NCBI RefSeq assembly: GCF_902159415.1
Contig: NZ_CABGJU010000001.1
Coordinates: 806,001-870,000, forward strand
DNA from: Streptococcus mitis
GTDB taxonomy: Bacteria > Bacillota > Bacilli > Lactobacillales > Streptococcaceae
Length of the DNA: 64,000 nt
Direction: 5' to 3'
Shown here piece by piece: positions 8,475 through 17,100 of the stretch. Under the pieces are notes generated by a model. That model ran no database searches, was not told the DNA's origin, and saw only the letters and a list, made by a program, of their open reading frames with translations. Position 1 is the stretch's first letter. Every line of letters starts with the position of its first letter. The translations under genes were made by a program, and so were the position numbers.

Positions 8475-8510
8475 AATAAAAAACTCAGGTAGATCTAAGA
8501 ATACCTGAGT
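8475..8510 (-). terminator. Terminator of pyrF-pyrE
   Basis: Stem ACTCAGGTA / TACCTGAGT with a ten-base loop, followed on the minus strand by TTTTTTATTT. It starts ten bases after the pyrE stop. Confidence 0.85.
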
Positions 8511-8520
8511 GTCTATCTAT

Positions 8521-9153
8521 TTATAGATTTTGCCAATTTTCTTGGTCTTCTTTAAAGCGTTTGAGGAGAGCGAGTCCTTCTGGTGTGATGTAGCCTTCTT
8601 CTTGGGCTAGGTGAATGAGCTCACTGTAGTTTGAAAGAGTCACTAGTTTGACACCAGCATCCGCAAAGTTTTTATCTGCTTTTGGTAATTGATAGCTGAA
8701 AATTGCTACAACACCAAGTACATCAGCTCCTTCACGTTTGGCAGCAGCTACGGCTTCGAGAACTGATCCCCCTGTTGAAATCAAATCTTCAACAACGACC
8801 ATTTTTTGACCTTGGGCTACACGGCCTTCGATTTGGTTTCCAGCGCCATGATCTTTTGGTTTGCTACGGATGTAAGCAAATGGCAGGTTCATCTTGTCAG
8901 CTATAATGGCACCATGAGGAATACCTGCAGTCGCTGTTCCTGCAATCACTTCTACCTCAGGGAATTCTGCCTTGATAGCCTCCACAAAACCATTCTCAAT
9001 CAAGGTACGTGTTTCTGGATAAGCAAGCGTTACACGATTGTCCGTATAAATCGGTGACTTGATACCTGATGCCCAAGTGAAGGGCTCTTCTGGTTTGAGG
9101 TATACGGCTTGAATTTTCAATAGATGGCTAGCAATGTCTTTTGCAAGTGTCAT
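8521..9153 (-). CDS. pyrE: Orotate phosphoribosyltransferase
   Basis: Joins orotate to PRPP to give OMP, the fifth step of UMP synthesis. The 210-residue product has the type I PRTase PRPP-binding loop ([12 protein letters not shown]), [16 protein letters not shown] segments upstream ([12 protein letters not shown]), and IRSKPKDHG, the flexible-loop sequence typical of Gram-positive PyrE. AAAGGAG is before the ATG. It lies 31 bases downstream of pyrF and ends in a strong terminator, so the two form a small operon under the PyrR-type attenuator at 9942..10032. Confidence 0.96.
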   Translation of the reverse strand: MTLAKDIASHLLKIQAVYLKPEEPFTWASGIKSPIYTDNRVTLAYPETRTLIENGFVEAIKAEFPEVEVIAGTATAGIPHGAIIADKMNLPFAYIRSKPKDHGAGNQIEGRVAQGQKMVVVEDLISTGGSVLEAVAAAKREGADVLGVVAIFSYQLPKADKNFADAGVKLVTLSNYSELIHLAQEEGYITPEGLALLKRFKEDQENWQNL

Positions 9154-9184
9154 GGGTTTCTCCTTTGTATTTTAAAATGTACTC

Positions 9185-9886
9185 TTATTTCCAATCTTGT
9201 GTCCACTCATCCTTGATAGCTTGATAAGCAGCTACTGGATTAGTTGCTTGAGTGATTGGGCGTCCGACAACGATAAAGTCACTGCCTATTTGATAGGCAT
9301 CAGCAGGTGTCATGACACGTTTTTGGTCTCCAAGAGCAGCTCCTGATGGACGGATTCCAGGTGTCAAACAGATAAAGTCTTGACTGGTAACTTCCTTGAT
9401 GAGTTTGACTTCCTGAGCTGAACAAACAACTCCATCCAAGCCTGCTTCAGCAGTCTTTTTGGCATAATGAATGACAGATTCTTGAAGACTGGTTTGGATA
9501 TTTTGAAAGTCTCTCATTTGCTCTTCAGAAGTTGAAGTCAACTGTGTAACAGCAATCAACTTTGCCTGATTTCCAAGTCCTTCACGCGCAGCTTTCATCA
9601 TCTCAACGCCACCTGCTGCATGAACATTGGTCATATCAACTCCTAAATCAGATAAAACTCTCATAGCCGATTTTACTGTGTTAGGAATATCATGAAGTTT
9701 TAAATCTAAAAAAACACTATGCCCCAATTTCTTCAGATATCGTACAACCTCAGGACCAGCTGAGTAGTAAAGTTCCATTCCAACTTTCAAATACAGTTTT
9801 TCCTCACTAGGAAAGAGTTCCAAAAAATCTTGAACTTCTTTAAAAGTTGGAAAATCCAGAGCAATGACTGGGCGACTTTCTCGCAT
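9185..9886 (-). CDS. pyrF: Orotidine 5'-phosphate decarboxylase
   Basis: Decarboxylates OMP to UMP, the last step of pyrimidine nucleotide synthesis. The product is 233 residues. The catalytic lysine/aspartate tetrad sits in [13 protein letters not shown] (DxKxxD), and the phosphate-binding end reads TPGIRPSG and DFIVVGRPI. The frame is open 19 codons further upstream, but the ATG at 9886 is preferred because AAGGAG precedes it and family members begin [12 protein letters not shown]. It is the first gene after the attenuator and is followed by pyrE. Confidence 0.96.
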   Translation of the reverse strand: MRESRPVIALDFPTFKEVQDFLELFPSEEKLYLKVGMELYYSAGPEVVRYLKKLGHSVFLDLKLHDIPNTVKSAMRVLSDLGVDMTNVHAAGGVEMMKAAREGLGNQAKLIAVTQLTSTSEEQMRDFQNIQTSLQESVIHYAKKTAEAGLDGVVCSAQEVKLIKEVTSQDFICLTPGIRPSGAALGDQKRVMTPADAYQIGSDFIVVGRPITQATNPVAAYQAIKDEWTQDWK

Positions 9887-9941
9887 ATCTTTCTCCTTTT
9901 GCTTTATTTCAAATCCAGTTAATTCCTTTGGTAAATAATAC

Positions 9942-10032
9942 AAAAAAGGAACCTGCTACAGCAAGGTTCCACGAAAAATAGGTAGTCTCCACCCTTTCAC
10001 CGTCTAACCTTAGCTGCCTCTCTGGACTGCTT
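9942..10032 (-). promoter_or_regulatory. PyrR-type transcription attenuator of pyrF-pyrE
   Basis: The minus-strand leader contains AGTCCAGAGAGGC (plus 10016..10028), which matches the conserved PyrR-binding loop, followed by an anti-antiterminator region. It ends in a strong terminator hairpin GGAACCTTGCTG...CAGGTTCC with T run (9942..9971). From what is known in Bacillus and streptococci, UMP-bound PyrR holds the leader in the terminating form. Confidence 0.85.
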
Positions 10033-10047
10033 TAAAGGTTTTTTATT

Positions 10048-10076
10048 ATTCTATTATTTAAAGCGGGACTTGTCAA
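10048..10076 (-). promoter_or_regulatory. pyrF-pyrE promoter
   Basis: Perfect TTGACA (10071..10076), 17-base spacer, TAGAAT (10048..10053) on the minus strand. The start point would lie just before the PyrR leader. It begins 23 bases beyond the divIB stop with no clear terminator in between. Confidence 0.8.
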
Positions 10077-10099
10077 GTAAAAACAAGTAACTGAACGAA

Positions 10100-11401
10100 T
10101 CAGCGACTCTGTGTTGTTTGAGTCGTCTGTGCTGTTTGATCTTGATTTCCTTGCTCAGCTTGTTTTTTCTTTTCTTCTTCCTGCTTCTTCTTTTCCTCTT
10201 CTTTGGCTTTGACTCTTTCGTCATCCAGAGCCTTATCCACTAGACTATAGCTATAGATACCTACCTCCATATCGATACCACTTGGTACGGTTAATTGAGG
10301 TTTTATCTTGCTATAATAGGGTAATTTTTTACCTAATTCTGATAAAGGTACCAGTATCTCATCTGTATCACGCATGGTGATTTTGAGGAGGTCGCTAGTG
10401 ACTTTACTTGGTGCCAATTCAATCTTATCAATTGAATCCTTAATTTCGGAGCTCACTTTTGATAGCTCTGAAATCAAAGTCTTGATTTGTTCTTTGTTCG
10501 TAAAAAGAACTGAAATAAAAGTTTCAGGCAGATCACTTGGACTCACAGCGGTTGATTCAATTTCACCACTGGATAAAATTGGATAATAATTCTCTCCTGA
10601 TACAGAATAAGCTACAATCCCAAATTCTTTAACTTCAATTGTAAATTTTGCAGGGAATTTGTATTGAATGGAAGCTGATTCAACCCAGTAATTGGATTTG
10701 ATCAATTCAGCATGCTTATCTTTATTTAGAATCAAACTAATAGTATAGTCACTGTCACGAATTCCTGAAGCCTCTTTTATCTGTTCAGCATTCGTTTGGA
10801 CTGTACCTGTTACCTCAATTTGTTTAAGGGTAGCAAAAGGAGTCAGAAGGTAGATTGATAAGAACAAGATCAAAAAGCTCGGAACTAAAATAGAAACTGC
10901 ACGCCAAATATGAACAGACCGAATTGGAGGTTTAGGAGTTTTGGGCTTCTTTTCTTTCTTAACTTTAGATCTTTTTTCTTTATTCTTATCTTTGCTACTT
11001 GAATCTATTGAAGATGTCTGTTCTGTATCAGTCTGTTCCTCTTGTCTTTCTTGAACATCACTGGTATCAGAAGCTTCTTCCTTTTCAGATTCCGTATCGC
11101 TTTCTGGTTCAGAATCAACATCGGCTTCTTCATCCAAATCTGTATCAGCTGTATTTTCAGCGCTGTTTGCTTCCTCTTCAGCCTTTTTTTGAAGATACTC
11201 TTGATGTTGCTTTTGCCATTCTGATAATTCTTGATCGCTCTCCTCAGAAGAAGATGGTGCTTTTTTTTCCTCTGCGCTTGCTTCAACTTCTTTTTGTTTA
11301 GCCTCTTCTTCAGCTTTCTTTTGAAGATACTCTTGATTTCGTTTTTGCCACTCTGACAATTCCTTGTCAGGAGTTTGTTTTTTCTTTTTTTCCTTTGACA
11401 T
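10100..11401 (-). CDS. divIB: Cell division protein DivIB (FtsQ)
   Basis: Bitopic membrane protein of the divisome that works with DivIC and FtsL at mid-cell. The 433-residue product has a long charged cytoplasmic N-terminus (about 170 residues), one membrane helix (IWRAVSILVPSFLILFLSIY), a POTRA domain (LKQIEVTGTVQTNAEQI), the beta domain, and a Lys/Glu/Gln-rich tail. The cytoplasmic part has the motif ELSEWQKxxQEYLQKKAEEEA twice, 44 residues apart. ATG at 11401 is chosen over an adjacent TTG, since AAGGA precedes it. It is the last gene of murD-murG-divIB, nine bases after murG. Confidence 0.93.
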   Translation of the reverse strand: MSKEKKKKQTPDKELSEWQKRNQEYLQKKAEEEAKQKEVEASAEEKKAPSSSEESDQELSEWQKQHQEYLQKKAEEEANSAENTADTDLDEEADVDSEPESDTESEKEEASDTSDVQERQEEQTDTEQTSSIDSSSKDKNKEKRSKVKKEKKPKTPKPPIRSVHIWRAVSILVPSFLILFLSIYLLTPFATLKQIEVTGTVQTNAEQIKEASGIRDSDYTISLILNKDKHAELIKSNYWVESASIQYKFPAKFTIEVKEFGIVAYSVSGENYYPILSSGEIESTAVSPSDLPETFISVLFTNKEQIKTLISELSKVSSEIKDSIDKIELAPSKVTSDLLKITMRDTDEILVPLSELGKKLPYYSKIKPQLTVPSGIDMEVGIYSYSLVDKALDDERVKAKEEEKKKQEEEKKKQAEQGNQDQTAQTTQTTQSR

Positions 11402-11410
11402 CAATTTTCC

Positions 11411-12469
11411 TTATGATAAATCTTTTTTAAGCAGCTCATAAAAATCCGCCACAGATTTTAATTCATGAGAATTCCTCATCGTGTTTTGATAGATTTCTTT
11501 GTTATTTAGAAGTAGAGTTACTTTTTCTTCCAAGCTAGATAAATTCAAGTCACTTTCTTGTAACTCTTCTGCATATCCTTTTTTCACAAAGTAAGCTGCA
11601 TTTTCAATCTGGTCTCCACGACTGGCTTCGCGACCAAGTGGCACAATAACATGCAATTTAGCCATAGCTAACAGCTCAAAAATCGTATTGGCACCACCAC
11701 GAGTAATGACAACATCTGCCATATTCATGAGTGGTTGATAGAGTTTAGTGACATAATCAACTCGATAGAGATTTTTGCTCAGTTCATTCAAGCTAGAATC
11801 TCCAGTAAGGTTAATAATATTATAACGACTAGTCAGCTCATTTTTATGGTCTGTAACCAACTGATTAAAGACACGTGCTCCAGCAGACCCCCCCACAAAT
11901 AGAAGAGTTGGTAGTTTGCTGTCAAAACAAGTCCGGATATCGACCATCACCTCCGGCTCTTCTTTAACCGGTCCAGAAACCTTGGTCACAGCTCCTACAT
12001 GTTCCACCTTAGTAAGACTTGCAGGTTGTTCAAAAGTAGAGTACATTTTGGTTGCAAACTTATAGGCTATTTTATTGGCCAAGCCCATTGATAAATCTGA
12101 CTCATGAATAAAGACAGGAACTCTAGATAAACGGGCGGCAATAACCGGAGGTACGGATACAAATCCTCCCTTTGAAAAAAGGGCCTGGGGACGAATCATG
12201 AGCATGATAAAGAAGGATTGGACGATTCCCCAAGCAACTTTAAAAACATCCCACATGTTTTGCCAAGAGAAATAGCGACGCAATTTCCCAGTAGCAATAG
12301 AATGAAAGGTTACATCAAAACCTGACTTGAGGATTTCTTGATGTTCGATCCCATGTTTATCACCAATATAGTGGATTTCCCAGCCATCTTCGATGAACTT
12401 GGGTATCAATAATAGGTTGAGGGTAACATGCCCTACCGTCCCTCCACCTGTAAAGACTATTTTTTTCAT
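11411..12469 (-). CDS. murG: UDP-GlcNAc:lipid I N-acetylglucosaminyltransferase
   Basis: Peripheral membrane GT28 enzyme that adds GlcNAc to lipid I, making lipid II for peptidoglycan. The 352 residues show the N-terminal glycine loop [10 protein letters not shown], the second glycine loop [12 protein letters not shown], and the UDP-binding region [11 protein letters not shown]. Length is normal. AAAAGGAT precedes the ATG, which is separated from the murD stop by a single base, indicating translational coupling. Confidence 0.96.
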   Translation of the reverse strand: MKKIVFTGGGTVGHVTLNLLLIPKFIEDGWEIHYIGDKHGIEHQEILKSGFDVTFHSIATGKLRRYFSWQNMWDVFKVAWGIVQSFFIMLMIRPQALFSKGGFVSVPPVIAARLSRVPVFIHESDLSMGLANKIAYKFATKMYSTFEQPASLTKVEHVGAVTKVSGPVKEEPEVMVDIRTCFDSKLPTLLFVGGSAGARVFNQLVTDHKNELTSRYNIINLTGDSSLNELSKNLYRVDYVTKLYQPLMNMADVVITRGGANTIFELLAMAKLHVIVPLGREASRGDQIENAAYFVKKGYAEELQESDLNLSSLEEKVTLLLNNKEIYQNTMRNSHELKSVADFYELLKKDLS

Positions 12470-12470
12470 A

Positions 12471-13823
12471 TTATCCTTTTAACTCCGCAACTGTAGCAAG
12501 GAACAAATCCCCTCGAACTTCAAAGTTGGCATACATATCCCAACTTGCATTAGCAGGACTGAGTAGAACTACATCACCCTCTTCTGCAAGTTCATATGCC
12601 TTGCGGGTTGCATCTGCAATATCTGACGCGTCGACATAAGGCACACCGGCCTTATCTGCCGCACGTTTGACACGCTCTGCAGACTGACCGAGGATGACCA
12701 TTTTCTTCAGTCCGGTAATATCTGGAACCAATTCGTCAAACTCATTACCACGGTCTAAACCACCCGCAATCAAGATAACCTTGCTATTGTCAAATCCAGA
12801 TAAGGCTTTTTGAGTCGCCAAGATATTGGTTGACTTGCTATCGTTGTAGAATTTAACGCCATTGATTTGGTCTACAAACTGGAGACGGTGTTTAACTCCA
12901 CCAAAGGCTGACAAGGTTTCCTTGATGGTTTCATTATCAACGCCACGCAGTTTACAAACGGCAATGGTTGCAAGAACATTTTCCACATTGTGGCCACCTG
13001 GAACACCGATCTCATCAGCTGCCATGACTTTTTCACCACGGAAGTAGAGAAGACCATCTTCAAGATAAGCTCCGTCAACCTTTTCAAGTGTTGAGAATGG
13101 TATTACAGTCGCATTTGTTTTTGGTGCAAGTTCTTTAGCCAATTCCTGGTTGAAGTTTAATACCAAGTAGTCATCTTCTGTCATATTGCTTTGGATATTC
13201 CACTTGGCTGCCACATAGTCATTAAACGAACCGTGATAGTCAATATGAGATGGAATCAAGTTGGTAATGACAGCAATTTCAGGATGGAATTCTTGGATTC
13301 CCATTAATTGGAAAGAAGAAAGTTCCATGACAAGGGTGTCCTTATCTGTCGCAGTTTGAGCAACCTGACTAGCAGGATAACCGATGTTACCTGATAAGAG
13401 TCCATTTTGTCCTGCAGCAGTCAGAACTTCACCAATCATGGTTGTGGTCGTTGTCTTACCATTTGAACCAGTAATACCGACGATTGGTGCATCAGAAATC
13501 AAGTAAGCCAACTCAACCTCAGTCAAAACTGGAATGCCTTTTTCTAAAGCTTTTTCAATCATAGGATTGCTATAAGGAATACCAGGGTTTTTCACCATGA
13601 GGGCAAAATCTTCATCCAACAATTCCAAAGGATGTCCACCAGTTACAACTTTGATACCATCTTCCAAGAGACTTTGTGCTGCTGGATTTTCCTCAAAAGG
13701 TTTGCCATCATTTACGGTGACAATGGCACCAAGCTTGTCCAAGAGACGAGCCGCAGACTCACCTGATTTGGCTAAACCTAGGACTAATACTTTCTTATTT
13801 TCAAATTGATCAATTCGTTTCAT
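12471..13823 (-). CDS. murD: UDP-N-acetylmuramoyl-L-alanine--D-glutamate ligase
   Basis: Adds D-glutamate to UDP-MurNAc-L-Ala in the cytoplasm, using ATP. The 450-residue Mur ligase has the N-terminal Rossmann-like UDP domain ([19 protein letters not shown]), the ATP P-loop [12 protein letters not shown], the central [11 protein letters not shown] carbamylated-Lys neighbourhood ([10 protein letters not shown]), and the C-terminal domain with FYNDSKSTN. It heads the murD-murG-divIB unit, with an extended -10 (TGG-TAAAAT at 13851..13859) and TGGAG before the ATG. Confidence 0.96.
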   Translation of the reverse strand: MKRIDQFENKKVLVLGLAKSGESAARLLDKLGAIVTVNDGKPFEENPAAQSLLEDGIKVVTGGHPLELLDEDFALMVKNPGIPYSNPMIEKALEKGIPVLTEVELAYLISDAPIVGITGSNGKTTTTTMIGEVLTAAGQNGLLSGNIGYPASQVAQTATDKDTLVMELSSFQLMGIQEFHPEIAVITNLIPSHIDYHGSFNDYVAAKWNIQSNMTEDDYLVLNFNQELAKELAPKTNATVIPFSTLEKVDGAYLEDGLLYFRGEKVMAADEIGVPGGHNVENVLATIAVCKLRGVDNETIKETLSAFGGVKHRLQFVDQINGVKFYNDSKSTNILATQKALSGFDNSKVILIAGGLDRGNEFDELVPDITGLKKMVILGQSAERVKRAADKAGVPYVDASDIADATRKAYELAEEGDVVLLSPANASWDMYANFEVRGDLFLATVAELKG

Positions 13824-13850
13824 ATCTAGAACTCCATTTCTACTCTTACT

Positions 13851-13859
13851 ATTTTACCA
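13851..13859 (-). promoter_or_regulatory. Extended -10 promoter of murD
   Basis: TGG-TAAAAT on the minus strand, 28 bases before the murD ATG. No convincing -35. Confidence 0.45.
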
Positions 13860-13871
13860 TTTTTATGAAAA

Positions 13872-13897
13872 TAAAAAAGCCACAAAGGGCTTTCTTA
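13872..13897 (-). terminator. Terminator downstream of the bgaA-like gene
   Basis: AAAGCC / GGCTTT hairpin with T run on the minus strand. The interval 13898..14053 between it and the sorting-signal remnant contains no ORF, RNA or clear repeat that I can recognise. Confidence 0.55.
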
Positions 13898-14053
13898 TTT
13901 GTTTTTTGTGATATGGGAATTCAATAATCAACTTTAACATCTTTTACTAACTATGTTTTGATTCAAAGAATCATAGAAAAGCGGACAAGGTCTGGTTCTT
14001 ATTTTTACAACTAGTTTGTCCAATCTCTATGTTCTAAATAATGTCAGATTATT

Positions 14054-14189
14054 TTATTCTTCGACTTTTTTCCCCATTGCAAACAAAGCTAAAAGCATTC
14101 CTATAACACCTGCTCTTGCAAGAGTAATATTTTCCTTAGTAGCTATTTCTGGGAGAATATTTTGACGACATAGGGGCGCCTGATAAGTC
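14054..14189 (-). pseudogene. Remnant cell-wall sorting signal, out of frame with the bgaA-like gene
   Basis: Directly after the bgaA-like stop, another minus-strand frame reads LPEIATKENITLARAGV, then GMLLALFAMGKKVEE and a stop at 14054..14056. That is an LPXTG-type sorting signal in layout: pentapeptide, hydrophobic stretch, charged tail. The motif Thr is Ile (ATA, one base from ACA), and the frame differs from that of the upstream gene. It has no start codon of its own. I infer it is the decayed C-terminus of the ancestral surface galactosidase or of a deleted neighbour. Confidence 0.55.
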
Positions 14190-17100
14190 TTAAATATTTG
14201 TAAAGTGTAGACGGTATTCTCCTAGAATATCTCCATTCTCAGCCTTGACAACAACACGAACTGGATCACCTTCACTTACACTTGGTACAATTGTTGCAAT
14301 ACCATTTTCAGTTACGATTGCTGTTACAGCTGGAACTTTTCCTTCGCTTGCTTCTAAATAATAGTCAGTCAAGCCAGGGTTAAAGTTTGGCAAATCTTTT
14401 CCATCTACTTGGATTTGTGCTTGAGCCTTCTTAGCTGCAGCTACTTGTTTAGAGAAGATTTGAATTTCTGTAATGGAAGTCCCCCATTTACCATCTGGTC
14501 TAACCATACGGATACGAACCGCATAGGTATTGACTTTATCAAAGCTAAAGTGAGTCATTTCTCCAGCTTTCACTTGATTTGGAGCTTTAAGATTTGTCAC
14601 TTGTTTCCAATTATTGTCATCATTAAAGACGTGGTCTTCACTAGCTACAAAGCTTGGATTTTTAGGAACTGTTGGAACAGCTTTTCCTACATAGTATTCG
14701 ATGACATAAGACTTAGGTGCACCAACACCGTGGTCTTCGTGGAAGGCAACATTGAGATTGTCAACCGAACGTTTAGACAGGATACCAGAATCACCAAAGA
14801 GGATTCCCACTGACGCTTCACTTGTACGGTTCCAGTTTGTCCAACGGTTAGCTGGTTGGTTGTTGTATGAGATTAGTTTATCATTAACATTTGCTACCGA
14901 GTCACTTGGATTTGAGTCTGATGCAAAGGCAAGTGGCAACTCTGAACCTGTCCACTGGTCAGAAATGTTTGCACCAGTTTCTGTCTGAGCGGAAACACGG
15001 ACATGAAGTTTCGTTGGTAACTGAGTCCCTTCCACATGTCCTGTAACGGTAAAGCTATCTTCAGTTGCATATTGGCTTGGGTCAATAGCATCCCAAGTCA
15101 CTTTAGCTGAAGATACTTGGCCGTTTGAGTGGTAAGTACGAACACTTTCTGGTAATTGAGGAGCTTCTGAAACTGGAGTTGTTGTAGTCACTTCTTCGAC
15201 TGCAATGATACCTTCTACAGAAACTTTAGCATGAGCTTCGTTTTCAATTCCTTCTACTTCTCCAAGAATATCAAAGCTATGGTATTTGGCAAGGTCTTCC
15301 TTAGCAACTGCTTGCCAAGTTACCTTGTGAACTTTTGGAAATCCTTTATCGTACTCTACCGTTACTGTATAAGGTAGACTTGGTTCTTGGTTCAAACCTG
15401 TCACGACACTTACTGGACGAATGGCCTGGACAACTTTATTTTCAGTATTTGCTTGGATGTTCAAGTCAATCTGACCTTCTGCTCCTTCAAATTGAGCTTT
15501 CAAAGTTACTTGACCAGGTTTATGCAATTCAAGCATACCTTTACGAACAACTACGTCTCCTTCACCTGATGTTGAGAAGCTTACCTTGTCCCCCTTCAAT
15601 ACGGCCTGAGTTCCATCTTGATAATGGGCCAAGACTTTGATACCAACAGTTTGGTCTTCTTTCAGTGCGTCTGCATTTTCAACTTCTAGGCTTAAACGTT
15701 CAATCTGCGGAGCTTCTTGTAAGAATTGGATAGCATAAGTCTGAAGTGCTCCACCATCATTTGGTTGAACATAAATACTTGCACGCATACCATTTGCTTC
15801 GTTAGCTTGAATAACAGTAACTTGCGCATTTTCAGCTAAAGCTTTGACTTCAGGCAAAGCAGCTCCATAAGCAAGTTTATGGTATAGAACTTGTTGATCA
15901 GTTGAGAGCCCTTCTACAGGCTGGTCTGCAACAGTTACAGTCGGTACTACTGGTGAAGCCGCTTGACCTTCGGCAACTACGAATGTAGCAGCGATTTCAT
16001 CATCACCTGAAATTCTTTTAGCTTGGATACGAGAGCCTGGGATAGTTAATTTAGCTTGATCTTCAGCTGCAACTTCCCACCTATCAACGTCATAGCTTCC
16101 TAGAGTACCATCTGACAATACATAGGTAACAGATGGATCAACCGAACTTAGATCTGTACTCGGTGCAATTCTCTTAACTACAGGTAATTCTGCTTCGAGT
16201 ACCAAGACTTCAACACGCGCTTCTACATCACGACCATTTGCCACACCTTTAACAGTAAAGATACCAGGTTCGTTGACATTAACTGCTGACCATTCTACTG
16301 GAAGTTTTTCACGGCTATCATCACTATAAATAAATGCTACTTTTGAAGGCATTTTCGCTTCTTGACCAATAACGGTACGTACTTTAGGCACTTCTGTTCC
16401 TAAAACTGTTTTTTCTGCTTGGTCTTTTTTACCTGTGAAGATCGTTGTTTGACCAGATTTCAAGAAATCAGAGTGGGCAGTCAAGGTGAATTTACCTGCT
16501 TGCTCCGTCGATTTGACAATCACAACACCTTTACCATTAAAGGCTTTGCGAATCCATGAACCATCTGCTTGTTCTTTGTAACGTTCACGACTAGCTTGTT
16601 CCCCGTTGTCCACACCGACAATCTGACCTTGTCCATGCAACTGGAAGCGAACTAGGTTATTGGCAGTTGGAACTACGTTACCCTTGCTATCAACGATTTC
16701 GTAGTAGATATAAGTAAGGTCTTTCCCGTCAGCTGCGATCGCATTTTCTTCTTTGACCAAACGAACCCCTGCAGGTTCTCCAGCAGTCACAATCTTATCA
16801 CGAGCAACGATATTACCAGCTTCGTCACGAGCTACTGCTTCTAAAGTACCAGCTTCAAAAGCAACCTTCCATTCAAGGTAAAGTTCATTAGGTTTAGCAC
16901 CCTCTTGGTAAGTACGTCCATCACTTGTTTGTTTTTTAGTAAATGTCTTCTTACCTAGAGTATTACCATTCAAGAATAGTTCTACACTTGCAGCATTAGA
17001 ATAGGCACGGACTGGAATATTACCATCTGCATCCGCTACATTCTCTTTTAGAGTAGGATTTCCCCAGTTCCAGTGAGGAAGCAAGTGAACCATTGGTTTC

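Noticed and set aside
13983-14021. GGACAA / TTGTCC inverted pair as an insertion-sequence end
   Set aside because: Only six bases match, with no transposase remnant or target duplication around.
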